From: Sva-07 sp963707515
Lineage (GTDB): Bacteria; Actinomycetota; Acidimicrobiia; Acidimicrobiales; Ilumatobacteraceae
Assembly (NCBI GenBank): GCA_963707515.1
Contig: CAVPQI010000003.1
Span: 744,001 to 808,000 of the forward strand
Direction: 5' to 3'
DNA: 64,000 nt
A program made the translations under genes and the position numbers. This document shows, piece by piece, positions 28,746 through 38,453 of the stretch; position 1 is the stretch's first letter; every line of letters begins with the position of its first letter. Under the pieces are notes generated by a model. It was given only the letters and a program-made list of their open reading frames with translations, made no database searches and was not told the origin of the DNA.

Positions 28746-29695
28746 AGTGCCGCCTCTCGGATGTCGAAGCGCTTGGCGAACCAGTCGCCGATGAGGTTGA
28801 ACGCCAATGCGGTGACGAACAGCATGAGCGCCGGGAAGATCGTCGCCCACCATGCGGTGTCGATGCGGTTGCGGGACTCCGCGACCATCAACCCCCACGA
28901 CGCAGACGGTGGCTTGACGCTGTAGCCGATGAACGCCAGGGCGCCCTCGGCGGCGAGCAGGATCGCCAGCCCGGTGAAGATCACCGAGACCATCGCCGGG
29001 ATCAGGTTCGGCAGGATCTCACGGAACAGCAGCCGCGGCGTGCGTGCCCCGAGGCTGCGGGCGGCGAGCACGTACTCGCGCTCGGAGAGCGACAACGTCT
29101 GGGCCCGCACGATGCGGGCGACCGGGGCGAGGGCGAGCACGGCGAAGATGATCGTCACCGACCAGCGCCGGGTCAGCCAGTCGAACCCGACGCCGAAGAC
29201 CTCGGTGTCGCTCGCCGCCAACGCGTCGAATCGTCCGATGATCAGGATCGAGATGATGATCGCCGGGAAGGCCAGCAACGAGTCGGTGATGATCGAGATA
29301 CCGCGGTCGGTCTTGCCCTTGAAGTGACCGGCGATCATGCCGAGCGTGCCGCCGATGATCGCTCCGACGATGATCGCGACCGTGCCCACCGTGAGCGCCA
29401 GCCGGGCGCCGTACACGCAGCGGGCGAACACGTCCTTGCCCAGCTGGTCGCTGCCGAACCAGAAGTCGGTGCCCGGTCCGTAGGCGAAGTTGCTGGCGCC
29501 GGTGACGCGCTGGTTCTCGCCACGCACCCACGGCAGGTACTTGGCGAACACCGCGTGGAACAGCAGGACCGCCAGCCAGCCGACGCCGAGCCACAACCCG
29601 ATCGGCCGCTTCTTGCGGCGTGCCGGTGACTCGGGAGCAGCGTCGACATGGCCGACCTCCATCTCGATCCGGGTGTCGTCGAGGATGTCGCTCAT
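28742..29695 (-). CDS. dppC: Peptide ABC transporter permease, DppC type (second importer)
   Basis: A 317-residue permease with six predicted helices. A cytosolic N-terminus leads into the first helix (LWLGVGWLAVLLFHAVF). The signature DFWFGSDQLGKDVFARCVYGARLAL follows, and the EAA coupling loop lies near AARSLGARTPRLLFREILPN. It overlaps the upstream permease gene by four bases (ATGA) and the downstream ATPase gene by four bases (GTGA), so all are one translational unit. Confidence 0.92.
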   Translation of the reverse strand: MSDILDDTRIEMEVGHVDAAPESPARRKKRPIGLWLGVGWLAVLLFHAVFAKYLPWVRGENQRVTGASNFAYGPGTDFWFGSDQLGKDVFARCVYGARLALTVGTVAIIVGAIIGGTLGMIAGHFKGKTDRGISIITDSLLAFPAIIISILIIGRFDALAASDTEVFGVGFDWLTRRWSVTIIFAVLALAPVARIVRAQTLSLSEREYVLAARSLGARTPRLLFREILPNLIPAMVSVIFTGLAILLAAEGALAFIGYSVKPPSASWGLMVAESRNRIDTAWWATIFPALMLFVTALAFNLIGDWFAKRFDIREAAL

Positions 29696-30656
29696 CCCAT
29701 CTTCCTTGCATCTCGGATGCGGGGGTCGATCACGGCATACAGCAGGTCGACGACCAGGTTGACGATCACGACCGCGACGACGAGGACCGCGGTGATCGCC
29801 TGGATGATCAAGATGTCGTTCTGCTGGACGGCGAACACGAGTCGGTCACCGATGCCACGCGGGCCCGAAGAACTGTTCGGCGATGACGGCGCCGCCGACG
29901 AGGGCGGCGGTCTGGAGGGCGACGCTGGTGACCAGCGACAAGACGGACCCGCGCAGCGCGTGTCCCCACAGCACCCGACGGGGCGAGATCCCCTTCGCCT
30001 TGGCGAGCATGATGTAGTCGCTCTGCAAGGTGAGGCTCATGTCGGCACGCAGGAAGCGGCTCCACACGCCGGCCAGCCCGATCCCGAGCAGCAACGACGG
30101 GATGAAGAAGTTCTTGAAGTGCTCCCACGGGTTGTCCCACGGGGCGACGTAGTCGCCGATCGAGGGGAACAGGGCGAACCTGCTGACGACGAGGTACAGC
30201 AGGGCGACGGCGACGACGAGCGGTCGGCATCGAGATGGCGGCGAACGAGGCGACGCTGGCCACTCGGTCGAGGCCTCGGTCACGCCGGTAGGCGCTGTAG
30301 ATGCCCACGCGGGACGGCGATCACCAGGCCGATGACGATCGCCCAGAAGCCGATGAAGATGGTCGGCGGCAGCCGCTGCTTGAACATGTCGGCGCCGGAC
30401 TGGCTCTGCGAGTACGAGTAGCCGAGGTCGCCGGTGAGGAAGTCGCCGAGCCAGTACCGACGTACTGCCGCAGCAGCCCGTCGTCGAGGTACGGGTAGTC
30501 CTCGAGCACCCGTTCGATCTGGGCGTCGCTGACCGTGCCGCCCGCCAGGTCGCGCACGGGATCGGCGCTGCCGATGCGGGTGACGACCATCACCGTGAAG
30601 GTGACGACGAGAAAGACGATGACGAACTGGCCGAGGCGTTGGAGGAAGTAGCGCAT
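29692..30656 (-). CDS. dppB: Peptide ABC transporter permease, DppB type (second importer, four frameshifts)
   Basis: Starting at ATG 30656 with MRYFLQRLGQFVIVFLVVTF, the protein can be read to the stop at 29692 only by correcting four indels. One base appears missing near 30460, and single extra bases lie near 30310, 30225 and 29867. The corrected protein is about 320 residues with the DppB landmarks GDLGYSYSQ, IGLVIAVPVGIYSAYR, the EAA loop in MLAKAKGISPRRVLWGHALR, and the end LLYAVIDPRIRDARK. All pieces match one continuous family member, so I treat the breaks as sequence errors. If real, the importer would lack a pore subunit. Confidence 0.8.
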
Positions 30657-30684
30657 GTGTCTCGATGCGGGTCAGGGGACGTCG

Positions 30685-30724
30685 GCAGCTGGTGGGTCCG
30701 CCGGGTGGCAGACCCACCAGCTGC
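30685..30724 (-). terminator. Perfect 13-bp hairpin between binding protein and permease genes
   Basis: Arms 30685-30697 and 30712-30724 pair without mismatch. It lies inside the operon just after the binding-protein stop. Such stems commonly protect the binding-protein mRNA or cut down read-through, giving more binding protein than permease. Confidence 0.55.
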
Positions 30725-30730
30725 GTCGTG

Positions 30731-32534
30731 TCACTCGTTGACGAAGACGGCCGTCAGCCAGACCTGGCCGGGGAACCCGGCGCCGTCGCGGATGAACCCA
30801 TCACCGTCGGGCAACGGCGAGCGGCCGATGTTCTGGATGGCTGGCTGAGCGAACACGCCCCACTGGGTCCCGGCGGTCGGGATCGTGAAGCACTGTTCGG
30901 CGAAGCGCCGGTTGATGTCCTCGGCGAGACCCTTGCGGACCTCGGGATCGGACTCCGAGCGGGACTGCTCGAGCAGCGAATCGATCTCCGGGTCGTGGAG
31001 TCGACCGAAGTTCAGCGCCAGCTGCCCCGGATCGGCTGCGGCCGAGCTGTGCCACCAGAAGTACTGCTGATCGACGAACAGGCCGGCGTGGTTGCGCCAC
31101 CCGAAGGCGTCGAACGCAGGATCTCCGAACAGCGCGTTGTTGATCAGCTTCGACTGCTCGATCTGGTCGATGACCACGTCGGCGCCGACCTGGCCCCATG
31201 CGTCGGCGAGGTAGTTCGCCGTCGCCAGCGACGTCGCCGTCGGGGTCGTCGAGTAGTTGATCGTCAACGGGCCGTTGGCGGCCTCCCACTCGGCGATCGT
31301 CGCCGCTGCCGCCTCCGGGTCGTACGCCGGTGAGCCGTTGTCGCCGCTGAGGTAGCCCTCCTGGCCGAGCGTGAACATCTGCCGCGACGGGACGCCGTAG
31401 CCACCGCTGATCACGGCGACGAGGTCCTCGTTGTCGATCGCCTGGGTCAGCGCACATCGCACGCTCTGGTCGGCGAGGTACGGCTTGGTCAGGTTGAACA
31501 GGATGTAGTTGGTCTCGCTGTACTGGTCCTGGTTGATGTGGGTGAACCCGCCGTCCTCGGCGAGCGTGCCGACGACGAGCGAGTCGCTCGTCGAGATGAG
31601 GTCGACGTCGCCCGACTTCAGCGCTTCGGAGCGGACCTGCGAGTCGGGGATGACGCGGAACTCGATCTGGTCGAGGTACGGCAGTTGCGTGCCGTTCTCG
31701 TCGGTCATCCAGTAGTCGTCGTTGCGGGTCACGACGAGCTTGTCGCCGGGCGCATAGCTCTGCAGCACGTAACGGGCCGGTGCCGACTGCCTTCGTCGGG
31801 TCGCCGCCCGCGTCGACCTCGGCGAGCCATGTCGGCGATGCGATCAGGCCACCTTGACCGCCGAGGTAGTACGGGAACAGCGGCCACGGGATCGGGGCCG
31901 CCGGGTCGCCGTTGAGGCCGGTGAACATCTTGAACGTGGCGTCGTCGATCTTCTCGAACTTCACCGTGCCGTCCGGGTTCTTCGCCACGTCCTTCACCGC
32001 GGCGCCGATCAGCAGGCTGGTGAAGGAGCGGTTGATGTTGTCCATCGCCGCATCGGCGTTGAGCGGGGTGCCGTCGTGGAATGTGATCCCATCGCGCATC
32101 GTGATCGTGAACTCGGTCGAGTCCTCGTTCGCTTCGACGCTCTCCGCCAGGTACGGCTTGACCTCGAGGTTGTCGTCGACGACGACGAGCGGGTCATAGA
32201 AGGTGCGTGCCCGCATCTGACAGAACGAGTCGCAGTTCATTGCCGCAGGTGTCCACGGGTTGGCTGTCTCCGCCTCGCCGGCGATGACGATCGTGCCGCC
32301 GATGACCGGGTCGAACTCCGACGCCGGTGGTTCGGTGACCAGTGGTGCCGAGTCAGCCGGCGCGCTGTCGTCGGTGGCTTCGCCGGTGGTGTCCGACGGT
32401 TCTTCACTCGATGGTGTGCCGCCCCCGCCGGCAGTGTCGTCCTTCTTGTCCGCGCAGGACGCTGCCACCAACGACAGCGTGATCGCGGCGATCGCGGCGA
32501 GACGAATGCGTCGTCCGCCCGATGAGTGTCGCAT
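30731..32534 (-). CDS. dppA: Peptide-type ABC substrate-binding lipoprotein (second importer, one frameshift)
   Basis: A roughly 600-residue family-5 binding protein. The signal peptide ends in VAASC (lipobox), followed by an acidic Ser/Glu/Asp/Pro linker. Core blocks include ETANPWTPAAMNCDSFCQMRARTF and MRDGITFHDGTPLNADAAMD. The frame breaks at about 31772. Removing one base restores TKAVGTGPYVLQSYAPGDKL. The C-terminal half runs to VWLTAVFVNE. The ATG at 32534 follows AAGGGGGAA by about 7 bases. It is only distantly related to the duplicated binding proteins of the first importer, so it should bind a different ligand. Confidence 0.85.
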
Positions 32535-32582
32535 CGGTGTTTCCCCCTTGTGCTTCGGCGAGTCCGGCATGCCGAACTCTGG

Positions 32583-32598
32583 CGTGACAGGCGTCACG
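32583..32598. promoter_or_regulatory. CGTGAC-AGGC-GTCACG palindrome before dppA
   Basis: Perfect 6-base arms with a 4-base centre, 48 bases before the dppA ATG. It shares the TGACAGG(C/T)GTCA core with the palindrome at 11344 in the other importer. Confidence 0.45.
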
Positions 32599-32694
32599 TG
32601 AGCCCCAATGTACGCATTCCTTGAAGCGTGCAACGAGATGGAGGGACCGAATTGTTCGAGCGTCGCGAACGCCCTGCTCAGGACGCCGGTTCGC

Positions 32695-33552
32695 TCACGA
32701 GAACACGATCGTCTTGCGACCGTGGACGAGCACGCGGTGCTCGAGGTGGGCGCGCACGGCGCGGGCGAGGACCACCGTCTCGAGGTCGCGGCCGCGTGCC
32801 GTCAGACGCTTGACGTCGTCGCGGTGGGTGACGTGCACCGTGTCCTGCTCGATGATCGGTCCCTCGTCGAGGTCGGCCGTCGCGTAGTGAGCGGTGGCGC
32901 CGATCAGCTTGACGCCGCGGTCGTGGGCCTGGCGGTAGGGGTTGGCGCCGATGAACGATGGGAGGAAGGAGTGGTGGATGTTGATGATCCGGTCCGGGAA
33001 CGCGGCGATGACGTGATCGCTGAGGATCTGCATGTAGCGGGCGAGCACGACGAGCTCGACGCCGCGTGCCTCGAGTGCCGCCACCAGTGCCACCTCTTGG
33101 GCGGGCTTGGTCGCCGCATCGACCGGAAGGTGCACGAACTCGACGCCGAAGTGCTCGACGATGTCGGCGTGATCGCGATGGTTGGACACGACGACGCGCA
33201 GGTCCATCGGCAACTCACCGCCGCGCCACCGCGTCAGCAGGTCGTACAGGCAATGACCCTGCCGCGACACCAACACCGCCACCGGGGTCGGCACGTCGGT
33301 GAATCGGACCTCGGCCTGCATGTCGAACTCGGCGGCGGTCGCCGCGAAGCCGTCGGCGATCGCCGACCGCCCGAGGCCGAAGCCGTCGAGCTCGAACTCG
33401 ATGCGTTGGAAGAACATCGGGCGATCACCGTCGGCATCGACGTGCTGTTCGGCGTGGACGATGTTGCCCTGGTGGTCGGCGAGGAATCGTGCCGTCGCGG
33501 CGACGACGCCTTGTCGGTCGGGGCAGGACAGGAGGAGGACGGCCGTGCTCAT
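32695..33552 (-). CDS. purU: Formyltetrahydrofolate deformylase
   Basis: A 285-residue enzyme that hydrolyses 10-formyl-THF to formate and THF, balancing one-carbon pools and supplying formate for PurT. An N-terminal ACT domain (about 1-80; LLLSCPDRQGVVAATARFLADH) precedes the formyltransferase domain. The catalytic Asn-His-Asp set is visible in IINIHHSFLPSFIGANPY and ATAHYATADLDEGPIIEQD. The ACT domain separates it from PurN. It is the last gene of a menB-trmH-purU run on the minus strand, with gaps of about 20 bases. Confidence 0.93.
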   Translation of the reverse strand: MSTAVLLLSCPDRQGVVAATARFLADHQGNIVHAEQHVDADGDRPMFFQRIEFELDGFGLGRSAIADGFAATAAEFDMQAEVRFTDVPTPVAVLVSRQGHCLYDLLTRWRGGELPMDLRVVVSNHRDHADIVEHFGVEFVHLPVDAATKPAQEVALVAALEARGVELVVLARYMQILSDHVIAAFPDRIINIHHSFLPSFIGANPYRQAHDRGVKLIGATAHYATADLDEGPIIEQDTVHVTHRDDVKRLTARGRDLETVVLARAVRAHLEHRVLVHGRKTIVFS

Positions 33553-33572
33553 CGCCGATCAGTCAACGCCGT

Positions 33573-34442
33573 TCACCGCGTTTCGCCGCCCTCTGTCGTG
33601 CCCCGACCCGTGCTCCGACCCGCGCTCCCACCGGCACCGCCGAGCGCGAAGCAGGCCACGGCGGTGGCCGCCGCGGCGTTGAGCGAGTCGACGCCGGGTG
33701 CCATCGGGATGCGCACGGCCGTCGCCATCGCCAGCACGTCGGCGCTCAGCCCGGCGCGTTCCGATCCGATCAACACCGCCCGCCGGCCCGCAGGGTGGAC
33801 GTCGCGGATGTCGATCGCCGACGGTGACGGTGTCATCGCGTACAAGTCGAAGCCGTCCGCGGCGAGTGCGGCGACGTCGCCGGCGAGGTTGCGACTTCGG
33901 GCATGGGGGAGGGCGAACACCGTGCCCATCGCCACCCGCAGCGATCGGCGTGCCAGCGGGTCGGCGCTCGTGTGATCGAGCACCAGCCCGTCCCAGCCGA
34001 GCGCGGCGGCGTTGCGGATGATCGAGCCGATGTTGGTCGGGTTGTCCACCGCCTCGACGACGACCAGCCGCTCACTGGTGGCCGCCAGCTCGGCCACCGA
34101 CGGACGCGGCGGGCGGTGGAAGAGGGTGATGATCGCCGACGGCACCCCGAGCCGCGACACGACCGAGCGCACCCGCTCACCCCCGGCGTAGATCGGGCAG
34201 TCGAGCAGCGACACCACGGTGGGGATGCGCTCGGGGTCGACCAGTGCGGCCACCGGCCGGCACCCGGCGGCGATCGCCCGCTCGACGACGAGGTCGCCCT
34301 CGGCGAGGAACAGGCCGGCACCGGCGTCGTCACGCTTGTCGGCCCGGCTCGCCAGGCCGCGTTCGTTCAAGCGGAACTGGGCGAAGCGGGGGTCGTCGGG
34401 ATCCTCGACGCGGATGACCTCCACCCGGCTGACGTCGGACAT
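33573..34442 (-). CDS. SpoU/TrmH-family RNA 2'-O-methyltransferase
   Basis: A 289-residue methyltransferase that uses SAM to methylate rRNA or tRNA ribose. The N-terminal substrate domain spans about 1-110. The knotted catalytic domain shows motif 1 (EAVDNPTNIGSIIRNAAALG), motif 2 (LIGSERAGLS) and motif 3 (RIPMAPGVDSLNAAAATAVACFAL), where SLN is the family signature. The exact target base is unknown. It lies 19 bases after menB and 20 before purU on the same strand. Confidence 0.9.
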   Translation of the reverse strand: MSDVSRVEVIRVEDPDDPRFAQFRLNERGLASRADKRDDAGAGLFLAEGDLVVERAIAAGCRPVAALVDPERIPTVVSLLDCPIYAGGERVRSVVSRLGVPSAIITLFHRPPRPSVAELAATSERLVVVEAVDNPTNIGSIIRNAAALGWDGLVLDHTSADPLARRSLRVAMGTVFALPHARSRNLAGDVAALAADGFDLYAMTPSPSAIDIRDVHPAGRRAVLIGSERAGLSADVLAMATAVRIPMAPGVDSLNAAAATAVACFALGGAGGSAGRSTGRGTTEGGETR

Positions 34443-34461
34443 CGCTACGACCGCCGGACCG

Positions 34462-35379
34462 TCAGAAGTGGTACGGATACGGCGACCAGTCGGCGGGACG
34501 CTTCTCGAGGAAGCTGTCGCGCCCCTCGGCCGCTTCGTCGGTGCCGTAGGCGAGCCGTGTCGCCTCCCCGGCGAACACCTGCTGACCGACGAGGCCGTCG
34601 TCGATGAGGTTGAACGAGAACTTCAACATCCGCTGCGCCGTCGGGCTCTTGGCGCAGATCTCCCGACCCCACTGCAGTGCGGTCGCTTCGAGCTCGTCGT
34701 GGGGGATGGCGGCGTTGACGGCACCCATCGCCACCATGTCGTCGGCGCTGTACTCGCGGCCGAGGAAGAAGATCTCCCTGGCGAACTTCTGGCCGACCTG
34801 ACGGGCGAGGTAGGCCGAGCCGAAGCCGCCGTCGAAGCTGGCGACGTCGGCGTCGGTCTGCTTGAAACGGGCGTGCTCGGCCGAAGCGAGCGTCAGGTCG
34901 GACACGACGTGCAGCGAGTGCCCGCCACCGGCCGCCCAACCCGGCACGACGCAGATGACGACCTTGGGCATGAAGCGGATCAGGCGCTGGACCTCGAGGA
35001 TGTGCAGGCGCCCGGCGCGCCCGGCGTCGATCGAGTCGGCGGTGGTTCCTTCGGCGTACTTGTAGCCATCCTTGCCGCGGATGCGCTGGTCGCCGCCCGA
35101 GCAGAACGCCCAGCCGCCGTCTTTGGGTGAGGGGCCGTTGCCGGTGAGCAGCACGCAGCCGACGTCGGTGGACATCCGGGCGTGGTCGAGCGCGGTGTAC
35201 AGCTCGTCGACGGTGTGCGGCCGGAACGCGTTGCGTACCTCGGGCCGATCGAAGGCGATGCGGACGACGCCGGCGTCGACGGCACGGTGATACGTGATGT
35301 CGGTGAACTCGAACCCGGGCACCGCCGACCAGGCTTGCGGGTCGAAGATCGCGGAGACGGTGGCGTCGGCGTTGTCCAT
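34462..35379 (-). CDS. menB: 1,4-dihydroxy-2-naphthoyl-CoA synthase
   Basis: A 305-residue crotonase-family enzyme of menaquinone synthesis that closes the second ring of the naphthoquinone. The MenB-specific blocks are GWAFCSGGDQRIRGKDGYKY near residue 100, VVPGWAAGGGHSLHVVSDLTLAS and FKQTDADVASFDGGFGSAYLARQVG (the Asp-rich active site), and it ends with FLEKRPADWSPYPYHF. The start at 35379 avoids overlap with the divergent hydrolase gene at 35414 and is preceded by CAACAT six bases upstream. No other men gene is in the window, except that the neighbouring alpha/beta hydrolase could be a MenH-like enzyme. Confidence 0.93.
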   Translation of the reverse strand: MDNADATVSAIFDPQAWSAVPGFEFTDITYHRAVDAGVVRIAFDRPEVRNAFRPHTVDELYTALDHARMSTDVGCVLLTGNGPSPKDGGWAFCSGGDQRIRGKDGYKYAEGTTADSIDAGRAGRLHILEVQRLIRFMPKVVICVVPGWAAGGGHSLHVVSDLTLASAEHARFKQTDADVASFDGGFGSAYLARQVGQKFAREIFFLGREYSADDMVAMGAVNAAIPHDELEATALQWGREICAKSPTAQRMLKFSFNLIDDGLVGQQVFAGEATRLAYGTDEAAEGRDSFLEKRPADWSPYPYHF

Positions 35380-35401
35380 CGTCCCATGTTGGCCGATCCG
35401 G

Positions 35402-35407
35402 TACGGT
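35402..35407 (+). promoter_or_regulatory. -10 hexamer TACGGT of a leaderless start
   Basis: TACGGT lies 6 bases before the ATG at 35414, in the 34-base gap shared with divergent menB. Confidence 0.5.
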
Positions 35408-35413
35408 GCGCCC

Positions 35414-36199
35414 ATGCCGCATGCCGTCGTCAACGGGCAACGCCTCTACTTCGAGGACTCGGGTGGCGACGGCCCGCCGGTGATCCTCTCCCACGGCTTC
35501 TTGATGGACCACGAGATGTTCGCACCGCAGGTCGCCGCGCTGTCGCCTGCGTACCGCGTGATCACCTGGGACGAGCGCGGGTTCGGCGAGACCGAGTACG
35601 ACGGTGAGGCGTTCACCTACTGGGACTCGGCGGCCGACTGCCTCGGCGTGCTCGACCATCTCGGCATCGAACGCGCCGTCGTCGGCGGCATGAGCCAGGG
35701 CGGATTCCTGTCGCTTCGCGCCGCGCTCACCGCGCCCGAACGGGTCCGCGCCCTGGTCCTCCTCGACACACAGGCGGGCACCGAGGACGCGGCGACCGTC
35801 CCGGGCTACGAAGCGATGCGCGACACCTGGCTCGCCGCCGGCCCGGTCGACGAGCTGGTCGACGCGGTGGCGGCGATCATCATCGACGACGCCGCCGAGA
35901 GCCCGCGGTGGACGGCGAAGTGGAAGCAGCAGCCGAACGACTACATCCAGCAGCCGTTCGCCACGCTCGTCGGTCGCGACGACATCACCGATCGGCTCGC
36001 CGAGATCACCTGCCCGGCACTGGTGGTGCACGGCACCGAGGACACGGCGATCTCGATGGAGCGGGCGGAGGAGCTGGCTGCCGGGTTGTCCGGTTGCACG
36101 GGCGTCGTCGCCGTCGGCGGCGCCCATGCCGCCAACCTGACCAACCCGGAACCGGTCAACGGGGCGATCCTCGCGTTCCTCGCCTCGCTCGACGATTGA
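35414..36199 (+). CDS. Alpha/beta hydrolase
   Basis: A 261-residue alpha/beta hydrolase. The oxyanion segment is LSHGFLMDHEMF, the nucleophile elbow is GMSQGG near residue 98, the acid is likely in HGTEDTAI and the catalytic His is in GGAHAANLTNP. It is divergent from menB with only 34 bases between starts, so a MenH-like step in menaquinone synthesis is possible, but the sequence is not a clear MenH and lactonase or esterase activity is equally likely. cofE starts three bases after its stop. Confidence 0.8.
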   Translation: MPHAVVNGQRLYFEDSGGDGPPVILSHGFLMDHEMFAPQVAALSPAYRVITWDERGFGETEYDGEAFTYWDSAADCLGVLDHLGIERAVVGGMSQGGFLSLRAALTAPERVRALVLLDTQAGTEDAATVPGYEAMRDTWLAAGPVDELVDAVAAIIIDDAAESPRWTAKWKQQPNDYIQQPFATLVGRDDITDRLAEITCPALVVHGTEDTAISMERAEELAAGLSGCTGVVAVGGAHAANLTNPEPVNGAILAFLASLDD

Positions 36200-36202
36200 C
36201 CG

Positions 36203-36961
36203 ATGGCGATGTCGCGCATCGAGGTGTTCGGGATCGTCGGGCTGCCCGAGATCGTGGCGGGCGACGACCTGGCGGCGCTGATCCATGCCGCGGCCGACGC
36301 CCAGGGTGATCCGCTGCTCGACGGCGACCTGGTCGTCGTGACGTCGAAGATCGTGTCGAAGGCCGAGGGTTGCGCGGTCGAACTCGCCGACGTCGTCCCG
36401 TCGTCGTTCGCCGAGTCGTGGGGGCGCCGCTGGGAGAAGGATCCGCGGGTGATCGAGGTCGTGCTGCGCGAGTCGTCGCGCATCGTCCGCCAGATCGGGC
36501 CGGTGCTGATCACCGAGACGCACCACGGCTTCGTGTGCGCCAACAGCGGCGTCGACCAGTCGTCGAGCGGCGCCGTCGAACGGGTGCTCGTCCTGCCGCC
36601 GGACCCTGACGCCTCGGCACGGGTGATGCGGTCAGCGCTGGCGACGCTCGGCGTCGACGTCGGCATCGTCGTCAGCGACACGTTCGGCCGCCCGTGGCGG
36701 GAAGGGCAGACCGACATCGCCATCGGTGTCGCCGGCCTCGATCCGCTGCTCAGCTACATCGGTCAGCACGACCCGCACGGCCATGAGTTCCGGGTCCAGG
36801 AGCTGTGCGTCGTCGACGAGATCGCCGCCGCCGCCGAGCTGGTGAAGGGCAACACCAGCCGCGTGCCCGTCGCCGTCGTCCGCGGTTACCAGTGGACGCC
36901 CAACCCCGACGCCTCGATGGCGCCGGTCCTCCGCGACTCCTCCCGCGACCTCTTCCGCTGA
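36203..36961 (+). CDS. cofE: Coenzyme F420-0:L-glutamate ligase
   Basis: A 252-residue enzyme that adds gamma-linked glutamates to coenzyme F420 using GTP. Landmarks include LLDGDLVVVTSKIVSKAEG near residue 40, ETHHGFVCANSGVDQSSSG and VVSDTFGRPWREGQTDIAIGVAG, which bind GTP, metals and F420-0. It corresponds to the N-terminal half of mycobacterial FbiB and lacks the nitroreductase-like C-terminal half, so the organism would use a stand-alone CofE. Presence of the gene implies F420 synthesis. It is probably co-transcribed with the upstream hydrolase. Confidence 0.92.
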   Translation: MAMSRIEVFGIVGLPEIVAGDDLAALIHAAADAQGDPLLDGDLVVVTSKIVSKAEGCAVELADVVPSSFAESWGRRWEKDPRVIEVVLRESSRIVRQIGPVLITETHHGFVCANSGVDQSSSGAVERVLVLPPDPDASARVMRSALATLGVDVGIVVSDTFGRPWREGQTDIAIGVAGLDPLLSYIGQHDPHGHEFRVQELCVVDEIAAAAELVKGNTSRVPVAVVRGYQWTPNPDASMAPVLRDSSRDLFR

Positions 36962-36992
36962 CCCCGCCCTGGCGCGGGTCGGCGGAACCGCG

Positions 36993-37041
36993 GAAATTTG
37001 TCGGGAACGTGTCGCTCAGCGAGATCTGCCGGACAAATTTC
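36993..37041. terminator. Hairpin between convergent cofE and M20 peptidase genes
   Basis: GAAATTTGTCGG (36993-37004) pairs with CCGGACAAATTTC (37029-37041) with one bulge. A smaller stem (TCGCT/AGCGA) lies inside. The AT-rich stem stands out from the GC-rich surroundings. Direct repeats of a GTGCGGGTCGGCGG type follow at about 37043-37071. Confidence 0.6.
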
Positions 37042-37089
37042 GGTGCGGGTCGGCGGTGCGGGTCGGCGGTTCGCGGCAGCGACGGCGGG

Positions 37090-38441
37090 TCAGCTGGTGA
37101 GGTCTTTGGCGATGCCGTAGAAGTAGTTGCCGGCGAGGCCGAGGGAGTCGACGTCGATGCGCTCGTCGTTGCCGTGGAAGCGCGAGCCGAACGTGGCGAA
37201 GTCCATGCTCGGCGAGAACAGGCCGGCGCCGTAGGCGGTGATGCCCCGCTCGCGGTAGAAGCGGGCGTCGGTGCCGCCGACGATCAGCCCGGGGACCAGC
37301 GTCGCTCCCGGATAGGCGACCTGGGTGTGGCGGGTCACGGTCTCCCACAACAGGTTGTCGGAGCCGAACGGCGATGCAGTGGGCTCCGAGTGCTGCAGCA
37401 CCGACACCTCGACGTGGTCGTGGAGGTCGCCGAGGGCCTCGCGGAGCATCGCCTCGACGTCGTCGCGGCTGGTGCCGGGAACGGTGCGGATGTCGACGTC
37501 GAGGTCGACGACGTCGGGGATCGTGTTCGTCTTCTGGCCGCCGTGGACGACGTTCGGCGAGATCGTCGTGTGCGTGCCGGCGTGGCACATCCGGGCGACG
37601 GGCACCGGCAGCGATTCGAGCGCAGCCCAGATCGTGTCGGGCGACGAGAGGGCGTCGCGCAGCTCGTCGGGAACCGGCAGCGCGGCGACCTGGGCGCGCC
37701 AGATGTCGTCGACGTGGGCCGCCGGCCGGTACTCGGACAGCCGGCGGACGATCTCGGCCGCCTTGACCAGGGCGTTGTCGGCACCGAACGGCATCGAGCC
37801 GTGGCCCGGGGTGCCGCGGACCCGCAGTCGCCGCCAGGCGAGGCCCTTCTCGCCGACGTTGACGGTGACCGTGCGGTGGCCGTCGTGGTCGACCGTCGAC
37901 CAGCCACCGAGCTCGGTCAGCACGTAGTCGGCGGCGATCGGCGTCCCAGTGGTGCTCGGCCATCCACTCGGCGCCCCACACGCCGCCGGCCTCCTCGTCG
38001 GCGACGCCGAAGTAGATCAGGTCACCCTTGGGACGGAAGCCCTCGTTGGCCAGGCGGCGGAAGGCGACGGCCATCGACGACGTCAGGTTGAGCATGTCGA
38101 TGGCGCCGCGGCCCCACACCTCGCCGTCGATCACCTCGCCGCCGAACGGGTCCTCGCGCCAGCCATCGGCGTTGACGGGCACGACGTCGGTGTGGCCCAT
38201 CAGACACAGTGCCGGGGCGTCGGGATCGGAACCCTCGATGCGGGCGACGATCGAGTCGCGGCCGGGTCGCGGCGTCGAATCGCTGGACGTCGAGACCGGC
38301 ACCCTCGAGGTACTGCTGGAGGAGGTCGGCGTTGCGGGTCTCATCGCCCGAGTCGGGCGTGCCGTCGTTGACGCAGGCGTTGCGAATGAGCGACTGCAGC
38401 AGGTCGGTCGTCGGACCGGTGAACTCGTCGGGCGTCGACAT
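37090..38441 (-). CDS. M20-family metallopeptidase (two frameshifts)
   Basis: A roughly 449-residue zinc exopeptidase after removing single extra bases near 38270 and 37945. The motifs are intact: LCLMGHTDVVPVNADGW with the first metal ligand, VWGRGAIDML with the bridging Asp, FGVADEEAGG with the catalytic Glu pair, and RFHGNDERIDVDSL near the C-terminus with a further His. The dimerisation domain (RLRVRGTPGHGSMPFGADNAL) is also present. This is the ArgE/DapE/CPG2 group. The substrate, a dipeptide or N-acyl amino acid, is undetermined. TAGGTT six bases before the ATG overlaps the end of the upstream gene. Confidence 0.85.
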
Positions 38442-38447
38442 GGACCG

Positions 38448-38453
38448 AACCTA
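38448..38453 (-). promoter_or_regulatory. -10 hexamer TAGGTT of a leaderless start
   Basis: On the minus strand TAGGTT ends 6 bases before the ATG at 38441 and overlaps the stop of the preceding gene. Confidence 0.5.

Noticed and set aside
28742..32534. Second importer as a pseudogene cluster
   Set aside because: All breaks are single-base shifts with intact family motifs on each side, and the coupling overlaps between genes are preserved. Sequence errors are the simpler explanation.
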